Shown: positions 25,442-32,924 of the stretch, one piece after another
How the letters are laid out: every line of letters starts with the position of its first letter
Position numbering within the stretch: position 1 is the first letter of the stretch
Source: Gemmobacter nectariphilus DSM 15620
Lineage (GTDB): Bacteria > Pseudomonadota > Alphaproteobacteria > Rhodobacterales > Rhodobacteraceae
Direction: 5' to 3'
Length of the DNA stretch: 32,924 nucleotides
Assembly: GCF_000429765.1 (NCBI RefSeq)
Contig: NZ_AUCM01000022.1
Location: 1-32,924 of the forward strand
Notes under the pieces: model-generated
Told to the model about the DNA's origin: nothing
Seen by the model: the letters and a program-made list of their open reading frames with translations, nothing else
Database searches by the model: none
Made by a program: the position numbers and the translations under genes

Positions 25442-27754
25442 ATGTCGGAAGCTGCACGCGAAACGTCCTGCGACTGGACAGTGACTGGCATGGACTGCGG
25501 GTCCTGCGCGACCAAAATCAAGGATGCGGTCGCGCGTCTGCCGGGAGTAAGCGGCGTCGAGGTCGGGATCATGTCGGAGCGCCTGAGACTGACGCTGGAT
25601 GAAGGGCAGACCGCGAAGGACAGGATCGAGAAGACTGTCCGCGCACTTGGCTACGAGATTGCGCCACGCACAGCATCGGCGAAGAAAGAATTCGTGCTGC
25701 CCGGCGCACAGGCTGTGGCCGATACGACCGACGCGCATCCGGATCTCGATCACGCCAACCGCGATCATGAGGGCCACGATCACGCCGGTCACGATCACGG
25801 CCCGAAATCATCCGGCACTAAGCAGGACGAGTCCCGCCACGGCAGCCCCGGCCATATCCATGACGACCCTGCGGATCGCGGCAAGCGTTGGTTTCAGACT
25901 GCCAAGGGTAGGCTGGTGATCTTCACTGCCCTTCTGCTGGGGGCTGCCTGGATCATTGAGTATCTGGCACCCGAGATCGGCAAATGGGCCTTCGTCGCCG
26001 CTTGTCTGATCGGGGTGGCACCGGTAGCGCAGCGTGCCTTTGCTGCCCTTCGCATGGGTCAGCCCTTCACCATCGAAAGCCTGATGACGATCGCGGCCGT
26101 CGGCGCGCTCTTCATCGACGCAGCCGAAGAGGCGGCGCTGGTCGTGTTCCTGTTCGCCGTGGGCGAAGTGCTGGAAGGCGTGGCCGCAGGCAAGGCACGG
26201 GACGGCATCCGGGCGCTGGCCAACCTGGTGCCCAAGACGGCACAACTGGTCACAGGTGACACCACGCGCGAGGTGCCAGCAGCAAGCCTGTCCGTTGGTC
26301 AGACCGTCCTTGTCCGCCCCGGCGACCGCATTCCGGCCGATGGCGAAATTACCGACGGGACCTCGGGTGTGGACGAAAGCCCGGTCACGGGTGAAAGCGT
26401 GCCCAAGACGCGCGGGCCGGGCGATGCGGTCTTTGCCGGGGCGATCAACACCGAGGCCGCCCTGCGCGTGAAGGTCACCAAGGGGCCGGAGGACAACACC
26501 ATCGCCCGGATCATCCGCCTGGTCGAAGAGGCCGAGGAGGCGCGCGCGCCGACGGAACGCTTCATCGACCGCTTCAGCCGCTGGTACATGCCTGCCATCG
26601 TTGCCGTCGCGGCCCTTGTCGTGCTGGTGCCGCCCCTGGCCTTCGGTCAGCCGTGGGATACCTGGGTCTATCGGGGCCTTGCGCTTCTGCTGATCGGCTG
26701 CCCCTGCGCACTGGTCATCTCGGTTCCCGCCTCCATCGCCTCGGCCATGTCCACCGGGGCGCGGCGCGGACTCTTGATGAAGGGCGGCGCCGTGATCGAA
26801 GCGGCGGCCAAGGTCGATGTCGTGACCTTCGACAAGACCGGGACGCTGACGCATGGCCGCCCGCAGGTGACGGATGTGGTGCCGTTTGGGGCCACCACCG
26901 AAGCCGAGCTTCTGGCCGTTGCGGCCGGAGTCGAGACAGGGTCGAGCCACCCGCTGGCCATCGCCATCCTGAACAAGGCCAAGGACGCAGGCGTGACTGC
27001 GCTGCCATCGCAGGATGCCAAGGCGCTGATGGGAAAGGGTGTTGTCGCGACAGTGGATGGTGAGCCCGCATGGGTTGCCTCTCCGCGTTACGCGATGGAA
27101 CATGGTGGGCTTGAAGGCCTTGGCTTGCGACAGGCCACGATCTTTGAGGAGGATGGCAAGACCGCTGTTGCGGTGTTCCGCGAAAAGACCCCACTTGGGT
27201 TGCTTGCCATGCGAGACGAGCCACGGGCGGACGCCAAGGACGCTGTGGGCCAGCTCACGGCCATGGGGGTGACCTCGGTGATCCTGACCGGGGACAACCC
27301 GCGAACGGCCTCCGCCATTGCCGGAAGTCTCGGGCTGAAGTTCGAGGCTGACATGATGCCCGAAGACAAGCTTGCCTATATCCGCGAGATCGGCTCCAAG
27401 GGCGGCGTGATGATGATCGGCGACGGCATCAACGACGCGCCGGCGCTGAAGCAGGCAAGCGTTGGCGTGGCGATGGGCTCGGGCACAGATGTGGCGCTGG
27501 AAACCGCCGATGCGGCAATCCTGCGCGACCGGGTCACCGACATCCCGGCGACAATCCGTCTGTCGCGAGCCGCAATGGCCAACATCCGCCAGAACGTGAC
27601 CATCGCGTTGGGGCTGAAAGCCGTGTTTCTGGTGACCTCGGTTTTCGGTCTGACCGGCCTGTGGATCGCGATCCTGGCCGATACCGGGGCAACGGTGCTG
27701 GTAACCCTGAACGCCCTGCGCCTCCTGCGGTTCAATCCCGAGCGTGAGAGCTGA
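25442..27754 (+). CDS. zntA: Zn2+/Cd2+/Pb2+-exporting P1B-type ATPase
   Basis: Inner-membrane ATP-driven metal exporter of 770 aa. An N-terminal HMA domain with G-M-D-C-G-S-C (C19, C22) is followed by a His/Asp-rich linker (about 97-120), eight membrane helices, the T-G-E-S actuator motif, C420-P-C422 in the transport path, D464-K-T-G-T phosphorylation site, S-S-H-P-L-A and the closing M-I-G-D-G-I-N-D-A-P hinge. C-P-C plus the linked MerR protein place it in the ZntA/CadA/PbrA group. AGGAGG at 25429-25434 sits seven bases before the ATG at 25442, so that start is preferred to in-frame ATGs at 25403 and 25436. First gene of a five-gene operon. Confidence 0.96.
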   Translation: MSEAARETSCDWTVTGMDCGSCATKIKDAVARLPGVSGVEVGIMSERLRLTLDEGQTAKDRIEKTVRALGYEIAPRTASAKKEFVLPGAQAVADTTDAHPDLDHANRDHEGHDHAGHDHGPKSSGTKQDESRHGSPGHIHDDPADRGKRWFQTAKGRLVIFTALLLGAAWIIEYLAPEIGKWAFVAACLIGVAPVAQRAFAALRMGQPFTIESLMTIAAVGALFIDAAEEAALVVFLFAVGEVLEGVAAGKARDGIRALANLVPKTAQLVTGDTTREVPAASLSVGQTVLVRPGDRIPADGEITDGTSGVDESPVTGESVPKTRGPGDAVFAGAINTEAALRVKVTKGPEDNTIARIIRLVEEAEEARAPTERFIDRFSRWYMPAIVAVAALVVLVPPLAFGQPWDTWVYRGLALLLIGCPCALVISVPASIASAMSTGARRGLLMKGGAVIEAAAKVDVVTFDKTGTLTHGRPQVTDVVPFGATTEAELLAVAAGVETGSSHPLAIAILNKAKDAGVTALPSQDAKALMGKGVVATVDGEPAWVASPRYAMEHGGLEGLGLRQATIFEEDGKTAVAVFREKTPLGLLAMRDEPRADAKDAVGQLTAMGVTSVILTGDNPRTASAIAGSLGLKFEADMMPEDKLAYIREIGSKGGVMMIGDGINDAPALKQASVGVAMGSGTDVALETADAAILRDRVTDIPATIRLSRAAMANIRQNVTIALGLKAVFLVTSVFGLTGLWIAILADTGATVLVTLNALRLLRFNPERES

Positions 27755-27758
27755 CACC

Positions 27759-28382
27759 ATGATCTCGGGTTTTGGCTGGGCCGCGCTGGCCCTTCTGTTC
27801 GGTTATTTGGCTCTGTTCTTCTGGGGCAGTGCCTTGGCGGCGCAAGCGGCGGGGCGATCCGTCTGGCTGTTTTCGCGCGCCAAGGGGCGCGACCGGGTGG
27901 CCGCGATGGGGTTTCGGGCGGCCTTTGCGCTTGCCTTTTTCGGACCGCTTCTCTGGCTTGCCGTCCCCGCACTACACAAGGTCGATCCGCTTTGGACTGA
28001 GGGGCGCGCCATATTCCTCGGCCTGATCGGAGTGTTTGTCGCAGGGCTTGGCGCGATGGTGGCTTTTGCCGCGCAGATGTCGATGGGATCATCCTGGCGC
28101 GTTGGCGTGGTGGACGGCGAAACCGGCGATCTGGTCTCGGGCGGCCTCTATCGCTTCAGCCGCAACCCGACCTTTGTTGGTCAGGCGGCGCTGCTGGCAG
28201 GTGTTGCCATTGCGGTTCCGGCAGTCCCAACAGTCCTCGCGCCAATCCTGTTTCTGTGGTCGGCCACCACGCAAGTCCGGTCGGAAGAGGCCGCCCTGCG
28301 CTTGGCCATTGGGCCGGATTATGACCGTTATGCGGCATCGGTTCCCCGCTGGATCGGCATCAACCGCAAGGCTGAACAATGA
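27759..28382 (+). CDS. Isoprenylcysteine methyltransferase-like membrane protein
   Basis: A 207-aa integral membrane protein of the ICMT/PEMT superfamily. About five hydrophobic segments are followed by the family signature G-L-Y-R-F-S-R-N-P-T-F-V-G and the C-terminal R-x-E-E-A-A-L-R ... G-x-x-Y-x-x-Y ... V-P-R-W. Bacterial members have no known prenylated substrate and are common next to metal ATPases. It starts four bases after the ATPase stop and overlaps lspA by four bases, so it is co-expressed with the exporter. A membrane-lipid or thiol methylation role is possible but not shown. Confidence 0.88.
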   Translation: MISGFGWAALALLFGYLALFFWGSALAAQAAGRSVWLFSRAKGRDRVAAMGFRAAFALAFFGPLLWLAVPALHKVDPLWTEGRAIFLGLIGVFVAGLGAMVAFAAQMSMGSSWRVGVVDGETGDLVSGGLYRFSRNPTFVGQAALLAGVAIAVPAVPTVLAPILFLWSATTQVRSEEAALRLAIGPDYDRYAASVPRWIGINRKAEQ

Positions 28383-28864
28383 CCAAGGCGAAGCTGATTT
28401 CGGTGATCGCTGCCGCAGTGGTGGCAGACCAGGTGACCAAGGCAACAGCGCTGTCGCTGCTGACGCAGGGGACTGCGGTTCCGGTTCTTCCGGGCTTCAA
28501 CCTCACCCTTGGCTTCAACGAGGGCGCGAGTTTCGGAATGATGGGCGGGCTCATGGCGGGCAAGCCTCTTTTGATGGCGGCGCTGACGGGCGTGCTGACT
28601 GTTGCCTTCGCGGTCATGGCATTCAGGGCGCGGCACCCGCTGGAACGCGCGGGTTTTGCGCTGGTCGTGGGCGGGGCGCTTGGCAACATCATCGACAGGG
28701 TGCGGCAAGGGGCCGTCACTGACTTCCTTGATTTCTATTGGCGCGACTGGCACTGGCCCACATTCAACGTCGCCGATATTGCGATCACCTTAGGCGCGGT
28801 CCTGATCCTTGCCGCCTCATTTCCCCTTTGTCGCCGCAAGGAGCCTGTTCTTGACCAACACTGA
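28379..28864 (+). CDS. lspA: Lipoprotein signal peptidase LspA (PbrC-like)
   Basis: Membrane aspartyl protease that removes lipoprotein signal peptides, 161 aa, four membrane helices. Catalytic Asp115 (V-T-D-F-L-D-F) and Asp133 (F-N-V-A-D) and the G-N-I-I-D-R motif match E. coli LspA, so it should be active. As an extra copy inside a metal operon it parallels PbrC of the Cupriavidus lead-resistance operon. It overlaps both neighbours. Confidence 0.95.
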   Translation: MTKAKLISVIAAAVVADQVTKATALSLLTQGTAVPVLPGFNLTLGFNEGASFGMMGGLMAGKPLLMAALTGVLTVAFAVMAFRARHPLERAGFALVVGGALGNIIDRVRQGAVTDFLDFYWRDWHWPTFNVADIAITLGAVLILAASFPLCRRKEPVLDQH

Positions 28865-29288
28865 CCCGCAGAGCCTTTCGCGCGACGACTTGCCCTTGAC
28901 CGCCGCCTTCCTTATTGCGCTGGCGGCCACGCTTGGTGCGCTTTTCATCGGCGAGGTGCTGGGCCAGATGCCTTGCACGCTGTGCTGGTATCAGCGCATC
29001 GCCATGTTCCCGCTGGTGCCGATCCTCGGCCTTTCGCTCTGGCGCGGGGACGGCATGGCACGCACCTACGCCTTGCCGCTGGTCTTGGCCGGGCTGGCGC
29101 TTGCGGCCTGGCATTCGGGGCTTTACGCAGGGATCCTGCCCGCGCCCATCGTGCCCTGCACCGAGAACGGCCCATCCTGCACCGGCGAGGCGCAGGTCAT
29201 CCTTGGCGTGCCGATCCCGTATCTTTCCATGGTCGCCTTTGTGGCGGTCCTTGCCTGTCTCCTATTGCCGAAAGGACAACGCCCATGA
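28851..29288 (+). CDS. dsbB: Disulfide-bond oxidoreductase DsbB
   Basis: Inner-membrane protein of 145 aa that re-oxidises DsbA using quinone. Four membrane helices and both active cysteine pairs are seen: C42-T-L-C45 followed by W-Y-Q-R, and C103 with C110 in the second periplasmic loop. The start is a TTG at 28851, supported by AAGGAG seven bases upstream and a 14-base overlap with lspA; no ATG fits. It overlaps dsbA by four bases. Confidence 0.94.
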   Translation: MTNTDPQSLSRDDLPLTAAFLIALAATLGALFIGEVLGQMPCTLCWYQRIAMFPLVPILGLSLWRGDGMARTYALPLVLAGLALAAWHSGLYAGILPAPIVPCTENGPSCTGEAQVILGVPIPYLSMVAFVAVLACLLLPKGQRP

Positions 29289-29944
29289 ATCGTCGCAATC
29301 TCCTGATCGGAGCATCCGCACTCGGGCTCGCCGCCTTTGCAGGCGGCGCCATCATCCTGAACCGTCGCCGTTCGGCCGAGGCGGAGGCAGTGGCTGCCGC
29401 CACGCCTGCCGTAGATCCGGCGCTTTTGGTCCGAGAGTATTCCCCCAGCTTCGGTCCCGCCGATGCGCCGGTCACATTGGTCGAGTTCTTCGATCCCTCT
29501 TGCGAGGCCTGCCGCGCTTACCACCCCGTGGTGCAGGAAATCCGGCGGCAGTTTCCGACTCAGGTCCGCGTTGTGTTGCGCTACACCGTCTTCCATGAAG
29601 GCTCGGACGAGGCCGTGCGCATCCTTGAAGCTGCGCGGATGCAGGACAAGTTCGAACCGGTGCTGGACGCGCTTCTGGAGCAGCAGCCCGGCTGGGCCGT
29701 TCATGGCTCACCAGAGATGGATGTCGCCTGGGAAATCGCCGGTGCCGCAGGTCTCAATCTGGATAAGGCGGAAACCGACCAGTTCTTCCCGGGGATCACC
29801 GGCATTCTGAACCAGGACGCGGCCGATGTCGAAGCACTGGCCATCCGTCAGACCCCGACCTTCTTTCTGAACGGGAAGCGGCTGGAAAACTTCAGCGCCG
29901 AAAGCCTGATCGCGGATGTCCGCTTTGCGGTGGAGAACAACTGA
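29285..29944 (+). CDS. dsbA: DsbA-family thiol-disulfide oxidoreductase
   Basis: Periplasmic protein of 219 aa that puts disulfide bonds into secreted proteins. A Tat-like or Sec signal/anchor (N-R-R-N-L-L then a hydrophobic stretch to about 25) precedes a thioredoxin fold with active site C73-E-A-C76 inside F-F-D-P-S-C-E-A-C, and the cis-Pro region T-P-T-F-F near 196. It pairs with the dsbB just upstream. Last gene of the operon; it ends six bases from the convergent mntR. Confidence 0.94.
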   Translation: MNRRNLLIGASALGLAAFAGGAIILNRRRSAEAEAVAAATPAVDPALLVREYSPSFGPADAPVTLVEFFDPSCEACRAYHPVVQEIRRQFPTQVRVVLRYTVFHEGSDEAVRILEAARMQDKFEPVLDALLEQQPGWAVHGSPEMDVAWEIAGAAGLNLDKAETDQFFPGITGILNQDAADVEALAIRQTPTFFLNGKRLENFSAESLIADVRFAVENN

Positions 29945-29950
29945 CGGCGT

Positions 29951-30406
29951 TCAGGACCGGTTGGCGAAGGCCGAAAACAGGGCCAGCGTCCGCGCGCTCA
30001 CGTGATGCTCGATGCCCTCGGCATCGCGCTCCGCCGTCTCGGGATCGAGACCCAGACTGATGAGAAAACGCAGCACGATTTCGTGCCGACGCCGGCATTC
30101 CTGTGCCAGCGCACGCCCGTCTTCCGTCAGAAAGACCGACCGATACTTCGCGCGGGTGATCAGTCCCTCCCGCGCCAGACGGTCGAGCGTCTTGCTCACT
30201 GTCGGCACCTTCACGCCAAGCCGCGCGGCGATGTCCACGGGCCGCGCTTCGCCTTGATCGTGGATCAACTCCGCGATCAGTTCGACGTAATCTTCGGCCA
30301 GCTCATTGCGCCGGGCTTCGCGCACGCCCTGAAACGCTCCGGCGCGTAGATCCGCGGGCCGGTCATCCGACATAAAGTGGGGTGCAGGATCGAGCTCTGT
30401 CATCAT
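29951..30406 (-). CDS. mntR: Manganese-responsive repressor MntR
   Basis: DtxR-family transcription factor of 151 aa. Winged helix at about 36-95 (D-Y-V-E-L-I-A-E-L-I ... K-V-P-T-V-S-K-T-L-D-R-L). Ligands of Bacillus MntR are matched by D39, E42, H109, E130, E133 and H134. No SH3-like third domain, so it is the short MntR type. It is divergent from mntH with a DtxR-type operator between. The start is the first of two adjacent ATGs (30406 or 30403). Confidence 0.93.
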   Translation of the reverse strand: MMTELDPAPHFMSDDRPADLRAGAFQGVREARRNELAEDYVELIAELIHDQGEARPVDIAARLGVKVPTVSKTLDRLAREGLITRAKYRSVFLTEDGRALAQECRRRHEIVLRFLISLGLDPETAERDAEGIEHHVSARTLALFSAFANRS

Positions 30407-30427
30407 GGCAGTCTCGCATGGAATGGA

Positions 30428-30470
30428 TTGACAAGTAAAGGCGCAGAGAAGATTGTTAGCCTTACCTAAC
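30428..30470 (+). promoter_or_regulatory. mntH promoter with MntR/DtxR-type operator
   Basis: -35 TTGACA at 30428-30433, 17 bases, then a weak -10 GATTGT at 30451. GTTAGCCTTACCTAAC (30455-30470) has perfect GTTAG/CTAAC arms and closely matches the DtxR/IdeR consensus half. It overlaps the -10, so metal-bound MntR would block transcription. Confidence 0.75.
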
Positions 30471-30475
30471 TTTGT

Positions 30476-30493
30476 GTGCCAAGACTTTGGTAC
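30476..30493. promoter_or_regulatory. Second inverted repeat before mntH
   Basis: GTGCCAA-GACT-TTGGTAC, one mismatch in seven pairs, begins five bases after the DtxR-type site. Could be a second operator or a 5'-leader hairpin. Confidence 0.5.
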
Positions 30494-30521
30494 GACCATA
30501 AGAGTGTAGAAAGCAAAATCC

Positions 30522-31847
30522 ATGTCCGCGAACGCTTGGCGTCGAGAGAGCGAGACACCATCCCTTTCGGAAGTCTTCCGCAGCATCGCGGTCGGCAACG
30601 GCGGCACCAGCAGGTTTAGGCGCTTCCTTGCTTTCATCGGACCAGGCTATCTGGTGGCGGTGGGCTACATGGACCCCGGAAACTGGGCGACCTCGCTCGC
30701 GGGCGGGGCGGCCTTTGGCTACACGCTTTTATTCGTGGCCCTGCTGTCGAACATCATGGCGATCCTGCTCCAGTCACTATGCGCGCGGCTCGCTGTCGCC
30801 TCGGGGCGCGATCTGGCGCAGGCCTGCCGCGATGCCTTCCCCAAGTGGATGTCGGTCCCACTGTGGGTGCTGGCGGAGGGGGCGATCATCGCCACGGACC
30901 TGGCAGAGGTGATCGGCACCGCCATCGGCCTGAACCTTTTGTTCGGGATTCCGCTGGAGATTGGCATCTTCATCACCGCCGCCGACGTCTTCCTGATCCT
31001 GTGGTTGCAAAACAAAGGCTTCCGCTGGATCGAGGCGCTGATCATTTCGCTGATGGCTCTAATTGCCGCCTGCTTTGTCGTGCTGATTGCGCAGGCCAAC
31101 CCTGTCTGGGGCGAAGTCATCGCCGGGTTCGCCCCTAGCCGCGAGATTGTGGGCAACCCGACCATGCTCTACTTGGCACTTGGCATCATCGGGGCGACGG
31201 TCATGCCGCATAATCTTTACCTACATTCGGGCATCGTTCAGACTAGGGCCTTTGCGCTTGACCTGCCCGCTAAACGCGAGGCCCTGCGGCTGGCCACCTG
31301 GGACAGCACCATCGCCCTGATGTTCGCGCTGACGATCAACGCCTCGATCCTGATCCTCGCCGCCGCCGCGTTCTACACCGTCGGCGAAAACGATGTGGCC
31401 GAGATCGACAAGGCGCATCTTTTGCTGGAGCCGCTGCTGGGATCATCGCTCGCGCCGATCCTATTTGGGGTGGCGCTGTTGTGCGCGGGGCTCAACTCCA
31501 CCGTCACAGCCACCATGGCCGGGCAAATCGTGATGGAGGGGTTCATCAACCTGCGCATCGCACCTTGGGCGCGGCGGCTGATCACCCGCTGCCTTGCAAT
31601 CCTGCCCGCCATCTTCGTGATCCTGCTCTACGGCAGCGAAGGCGTGGGTCAGCTTTTGATCCTGAGCCAGGTCGTTTTGTCGTTCCAACTGCCCTTTGCC
31701 ATTGTGCCTTTGGTCATGTTCACCGCCAGCCGCGCCAAGATGGGTGAACTCGTGGCCCCGCGCTGGCTGACCGGCCTGTGCTGGCTGATCGCGGCTGTCA
31801 TCATCGTGCTGAACATAAACCTGCTGTCTACCGTTCTGTTAGGCTGA
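30522..31847 (+). CDS. mntH: Nramp-family Mn2+ importer MntH
   Basis: Proton-coupled divalent metal importer of 441 aa with about eleven membrane helices. The Nramp metal site is intact: D51-P-G-N54 in helix 1 and M228-P-H-N in helix 6. The ATG at 30522 gives the normal N-terminus. Under MntR control it would import Mn2+ when scarce; in this cargo it may protect against metal or oxidative stress by restoring Mn pools, which is inference. Confidence 0.97.
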   Translation: MSANAWRRESETPSLSEVFRSIAVGNGGTSRFRRFLAFIGPGYLVAVGYMDPGNWATSLAGGAAFGYTLLFVALLSNIMAILLQSLCARLAVASGRDLAQACRDAFPKWMSVPLWVLAEGAIIATDLAEVIGTAIGLNLLFGIPLEIGIFITAADVFLILWLQNKGFRWIEALIISLMALIAACFVVLIAQANPVWGEVIAGFAPSREIVGNPTMLYLALGIIGATVMPHNLYLHSGIVQTRAFALDLPAKREALRLATWDSTIALMFALTINASILILAAAAFYTVGENDVAEIDKAHLLLEPLLGSSLAPILFGVALLCAGLNSTVTATMAGQIVMEGFINLRIAPWARRLITRCLAILPAIFVILLYGSEGVGQLLILSQVVLSFQLPFAIVPLVMFTASRAKMGELVAPRWLTGLCWLIAAVIIVLNINLLSTVLLG

Positions 31848-31932
31848 CTCCAGCAAATTCCATCCAGTTACGCAAGGTAAAGCCGGTCACGGAATCTCGC
31901 TTGAAGTGCAAGGGTATGGCCGTGCAGCGTAA

Positions 31933-32526
31933 TCAGATCAGCAGCACCTGAGTGCCGACTTGCGCAATGTCGTAGAGTTCGATGACATGCTCGTTGTACA
32001 GACCGATGCAGCCATTCGATGATCTGCGTCCTATCTTTCGGGTGTCGTGAGTACCGTGGATCAAGTAGGCTGGCCAGGACAGATACAATCCGCGGACACC
32101 CAGTGGGTTGTCCTTGGCTCCACCCTCCACCATCTTCGGCCAGTCCGGGTTGCGCTCGAGCATCGAAGCCGTTGGGCGCCACGGCGGGTTCACGGCCTTG
32201 CGGACAATCTCGGTCCGCCCGAGCCGGGTCAGTTCCTCGGACAGAGGGACGGATGAGGGATATAGCAGGTAAATCGACTGATCCTCTGACCAATAATGGA
32301 GTGCGCGTGACTTGGTATCCGCCAGAATTGCACCACCCCGAGTATTCTCAAAATAGTCCTGCCACTGCGGCATCCGGAAGCTGGACACGTTGTTCCGCAC
32401 GCTGCTTGACGCGGGAGCTTGAAACTCCGTGCTGCCTTCCTGTGACCGGGCCGGCAGGGCTGCAAGACTGGCCACCCCGATTGCACCACCCAGCAACGCC
32501 CGCCGCTTCACCAAATCGCTGGTCAT
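31933..32526 (-). CDS. Secreted L,D-transpeptidase (YkuD)
   Basis: A 197-aa exported enzyme that makes 3-3 peptidoglycan crosslinks or attaches proteins to the wall. K-R-R-A-L-L-G-G near the start looks like a Tat signal, cleaved near A-R-S-Q. The YkuD domain (about 60-197) has H157 (I-H-G-T-H) and the catalytic C173 in S-S-N-G-C-I-G-L-Y-N. The usual Arg two after Cys (C-I-R) is Gly here, and the His before G-C is Asn, as in many alphaproteobacterial members. AAGGAG eight bases before ATG 32526 fixes the start. It is adjacent to an insertion-sequence end. Confidence 0.9.
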   Translation of the reverse strand: MTSDLVKRRALLGGAIGVASLAALPARSQEGSTEFQAPASSSVRNNVSSFRMPQWQDYFENTRGGAILADTKSRALHYWSEDQSIYLLYPSSVPLSEELTRLGRTEIVRKAVNPPWRPTASMLERNPDWPKMVEGGAKDNPLGVRGLYLSWPAYLIHGTHDTRKIGRRSSNGCIGLYNEHVIELYDIAQVGTQVLLI

Positions 32527-32840
32527 GGAACACTCCTTCACACGCTTTTCGCGAGTGGAAGTATCGTTCGCTCGTAGACGAGACATATGTGGACACCCCC
32601 TTCGTCAAGTCTTTCCTCAAAGCGCGTCGAATCCGGTTGGGTGCTTGCATATGTCCGGCCTCGTAGTGCGGCCGGTTGGCCGCGGGCCCTGATGATATCC
32701 GCGGATCATGGTCCCTATCAAATCATCGCGCTTTTGGGCGCTGTCTCGCGAACGGGGTTTCCTGATCCCCGGCAAAACCGGTAGTCATCACGCTTCTTGG
32801 GCAGACCCTCCGAACTGTTGCGACGCCAGTGCGTCGTATT
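32527..32840 (-). other. Hairpin-rich non-coding stretch between transpeptidase and IS110 transposase
   Basis: No gene seen in 314 bases. On the transposase strand it follows the stop codon and contains several perfect or near-perfect inverted repeats: CGACGC/GCGTCG (32821-32836), CGGGG/CCCCG (32753-32771), a near-perfect dyad around CCGCGG (32692-32709), GCGGCC/GGCCGC (32668-32683) and the overlapping CCGGCC/GGCCGG (32655-32675). Probably the non-coding end of the insertion sequence; the exact element border is not visible, but may lie near 32584-32609, where base composition and structure change. Confidence 0.5.
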
Positions 32841-32924
32841 CTATGCGGCTGCTTCTCCGTAGACGGTTTTCCGTGCCATCACGGCCCAGCAGATCCGTGC
32901 CATCTTGTTGGCCAGGGCCACCGT
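32841..32924 (-). CDS. IS110-family transposase, C-terminal end (cut by window)
   Basis: The last 27 codons of a - strand gene that continues beyond the right edge. The reading V-A-L-A-N-K-M-A-R-I-C-W-A-V followed by a short tail is the conserved end of IS110-family (DEDD) transposases. Stop at 32841-32843. Subgroup (IS110 or IS1111) cannot be told from so little. Confidence 0.75.
   Translation of the reverse strand, partial: TVALANKMARICWAVMARKTVYGEAAA

Noticed and set aside
25808-27760. A 650-codon open frame on the - strand opposite the P-type ATPase
   Set aside because: Same antisense artefact; no motifs, while the ATPase carries all family motifs.
1-32924. CRISPR array, tRNA or rRNA genes
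   Set aside because: No regularly spaced repeats and no tRNA- or rRNA-like sequence noticed on either strand by eye.

Overview
The window is G+C-rich and looks like accessory DNA (a conjugative plasmid or an integrative conjugative element) from an alphaproteobacterium, most likely of the Rhodobacteraceae (Paracoccus/Rhodobacter group). This rests on the style of the VirB proteins, the cus/znt gene arrangement and the overlapping operons; no rRNA, tRNA or core marker fixes the taxon.

Left part (1-17946): a conjugation module. On the + strand are the distal part of a relaxase whose N-terminal catalytic part is absent, the coupling protein VirD4, and a lower-G+C gene for a membrane-anchored patatin-like phospholipase. 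Facing them on the - strand is one long operon that runs from 16769 down to 5367: a small unknown protein, VirB1 (transglycosylase), VirB2 (pilin), VirB3, VirB4, a VirB7-like lipoprotein, a VirB5-like protein carrying a transglycosylase domain, VirB5, a small secreted protein in the place where IncW/IncN systems keep entry exclusion, VirB6, VirB8, VirB9, VirB10 and VirB11. This is a full set of parts for a VirB-type (MPF-T) secretion channel. Two small secreted proteins are transcribed divergently from the head of the operon. A strong stem-loop lies between virB2 and virB3.

Middle (17947-19082): a winged-helix DNA-binding protein (replication or regulatory) preceded by an inverted repeat. A second, split motif overlaps its start codon and recurs inside the gene.

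Right part (19083-32526): metal-handling cargo. Running leftward are MerR regulator, YnfA-type membrane protein, Cys-rich secreted protein, FixH-like protein, CusB and CusA (Cu+/Ag+ efflux). Running rightward from a MerR-type 19-bp-spacer promoter are a Zn/Cd/Pb P1B-ATPase, an isoprenylcysteine methyltransferase-like protein, LspA, DsbB and DsbA, all tightly coupled. This resembles the lead-resistance pbr operon with a disulfide-formation pair added. Then come MntR and the divergent Mn2+ importer MntH, with a DtxR-type operator between them, and an L,D-transpeptidase.

Right edge (32527-32924): a hairpin-rich non-coding stretch followed by the last 27 codons of an IS110-family transposase, so an insertion sequence borders the cargo. 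Both window edges therefore look like sites of rearrangement.
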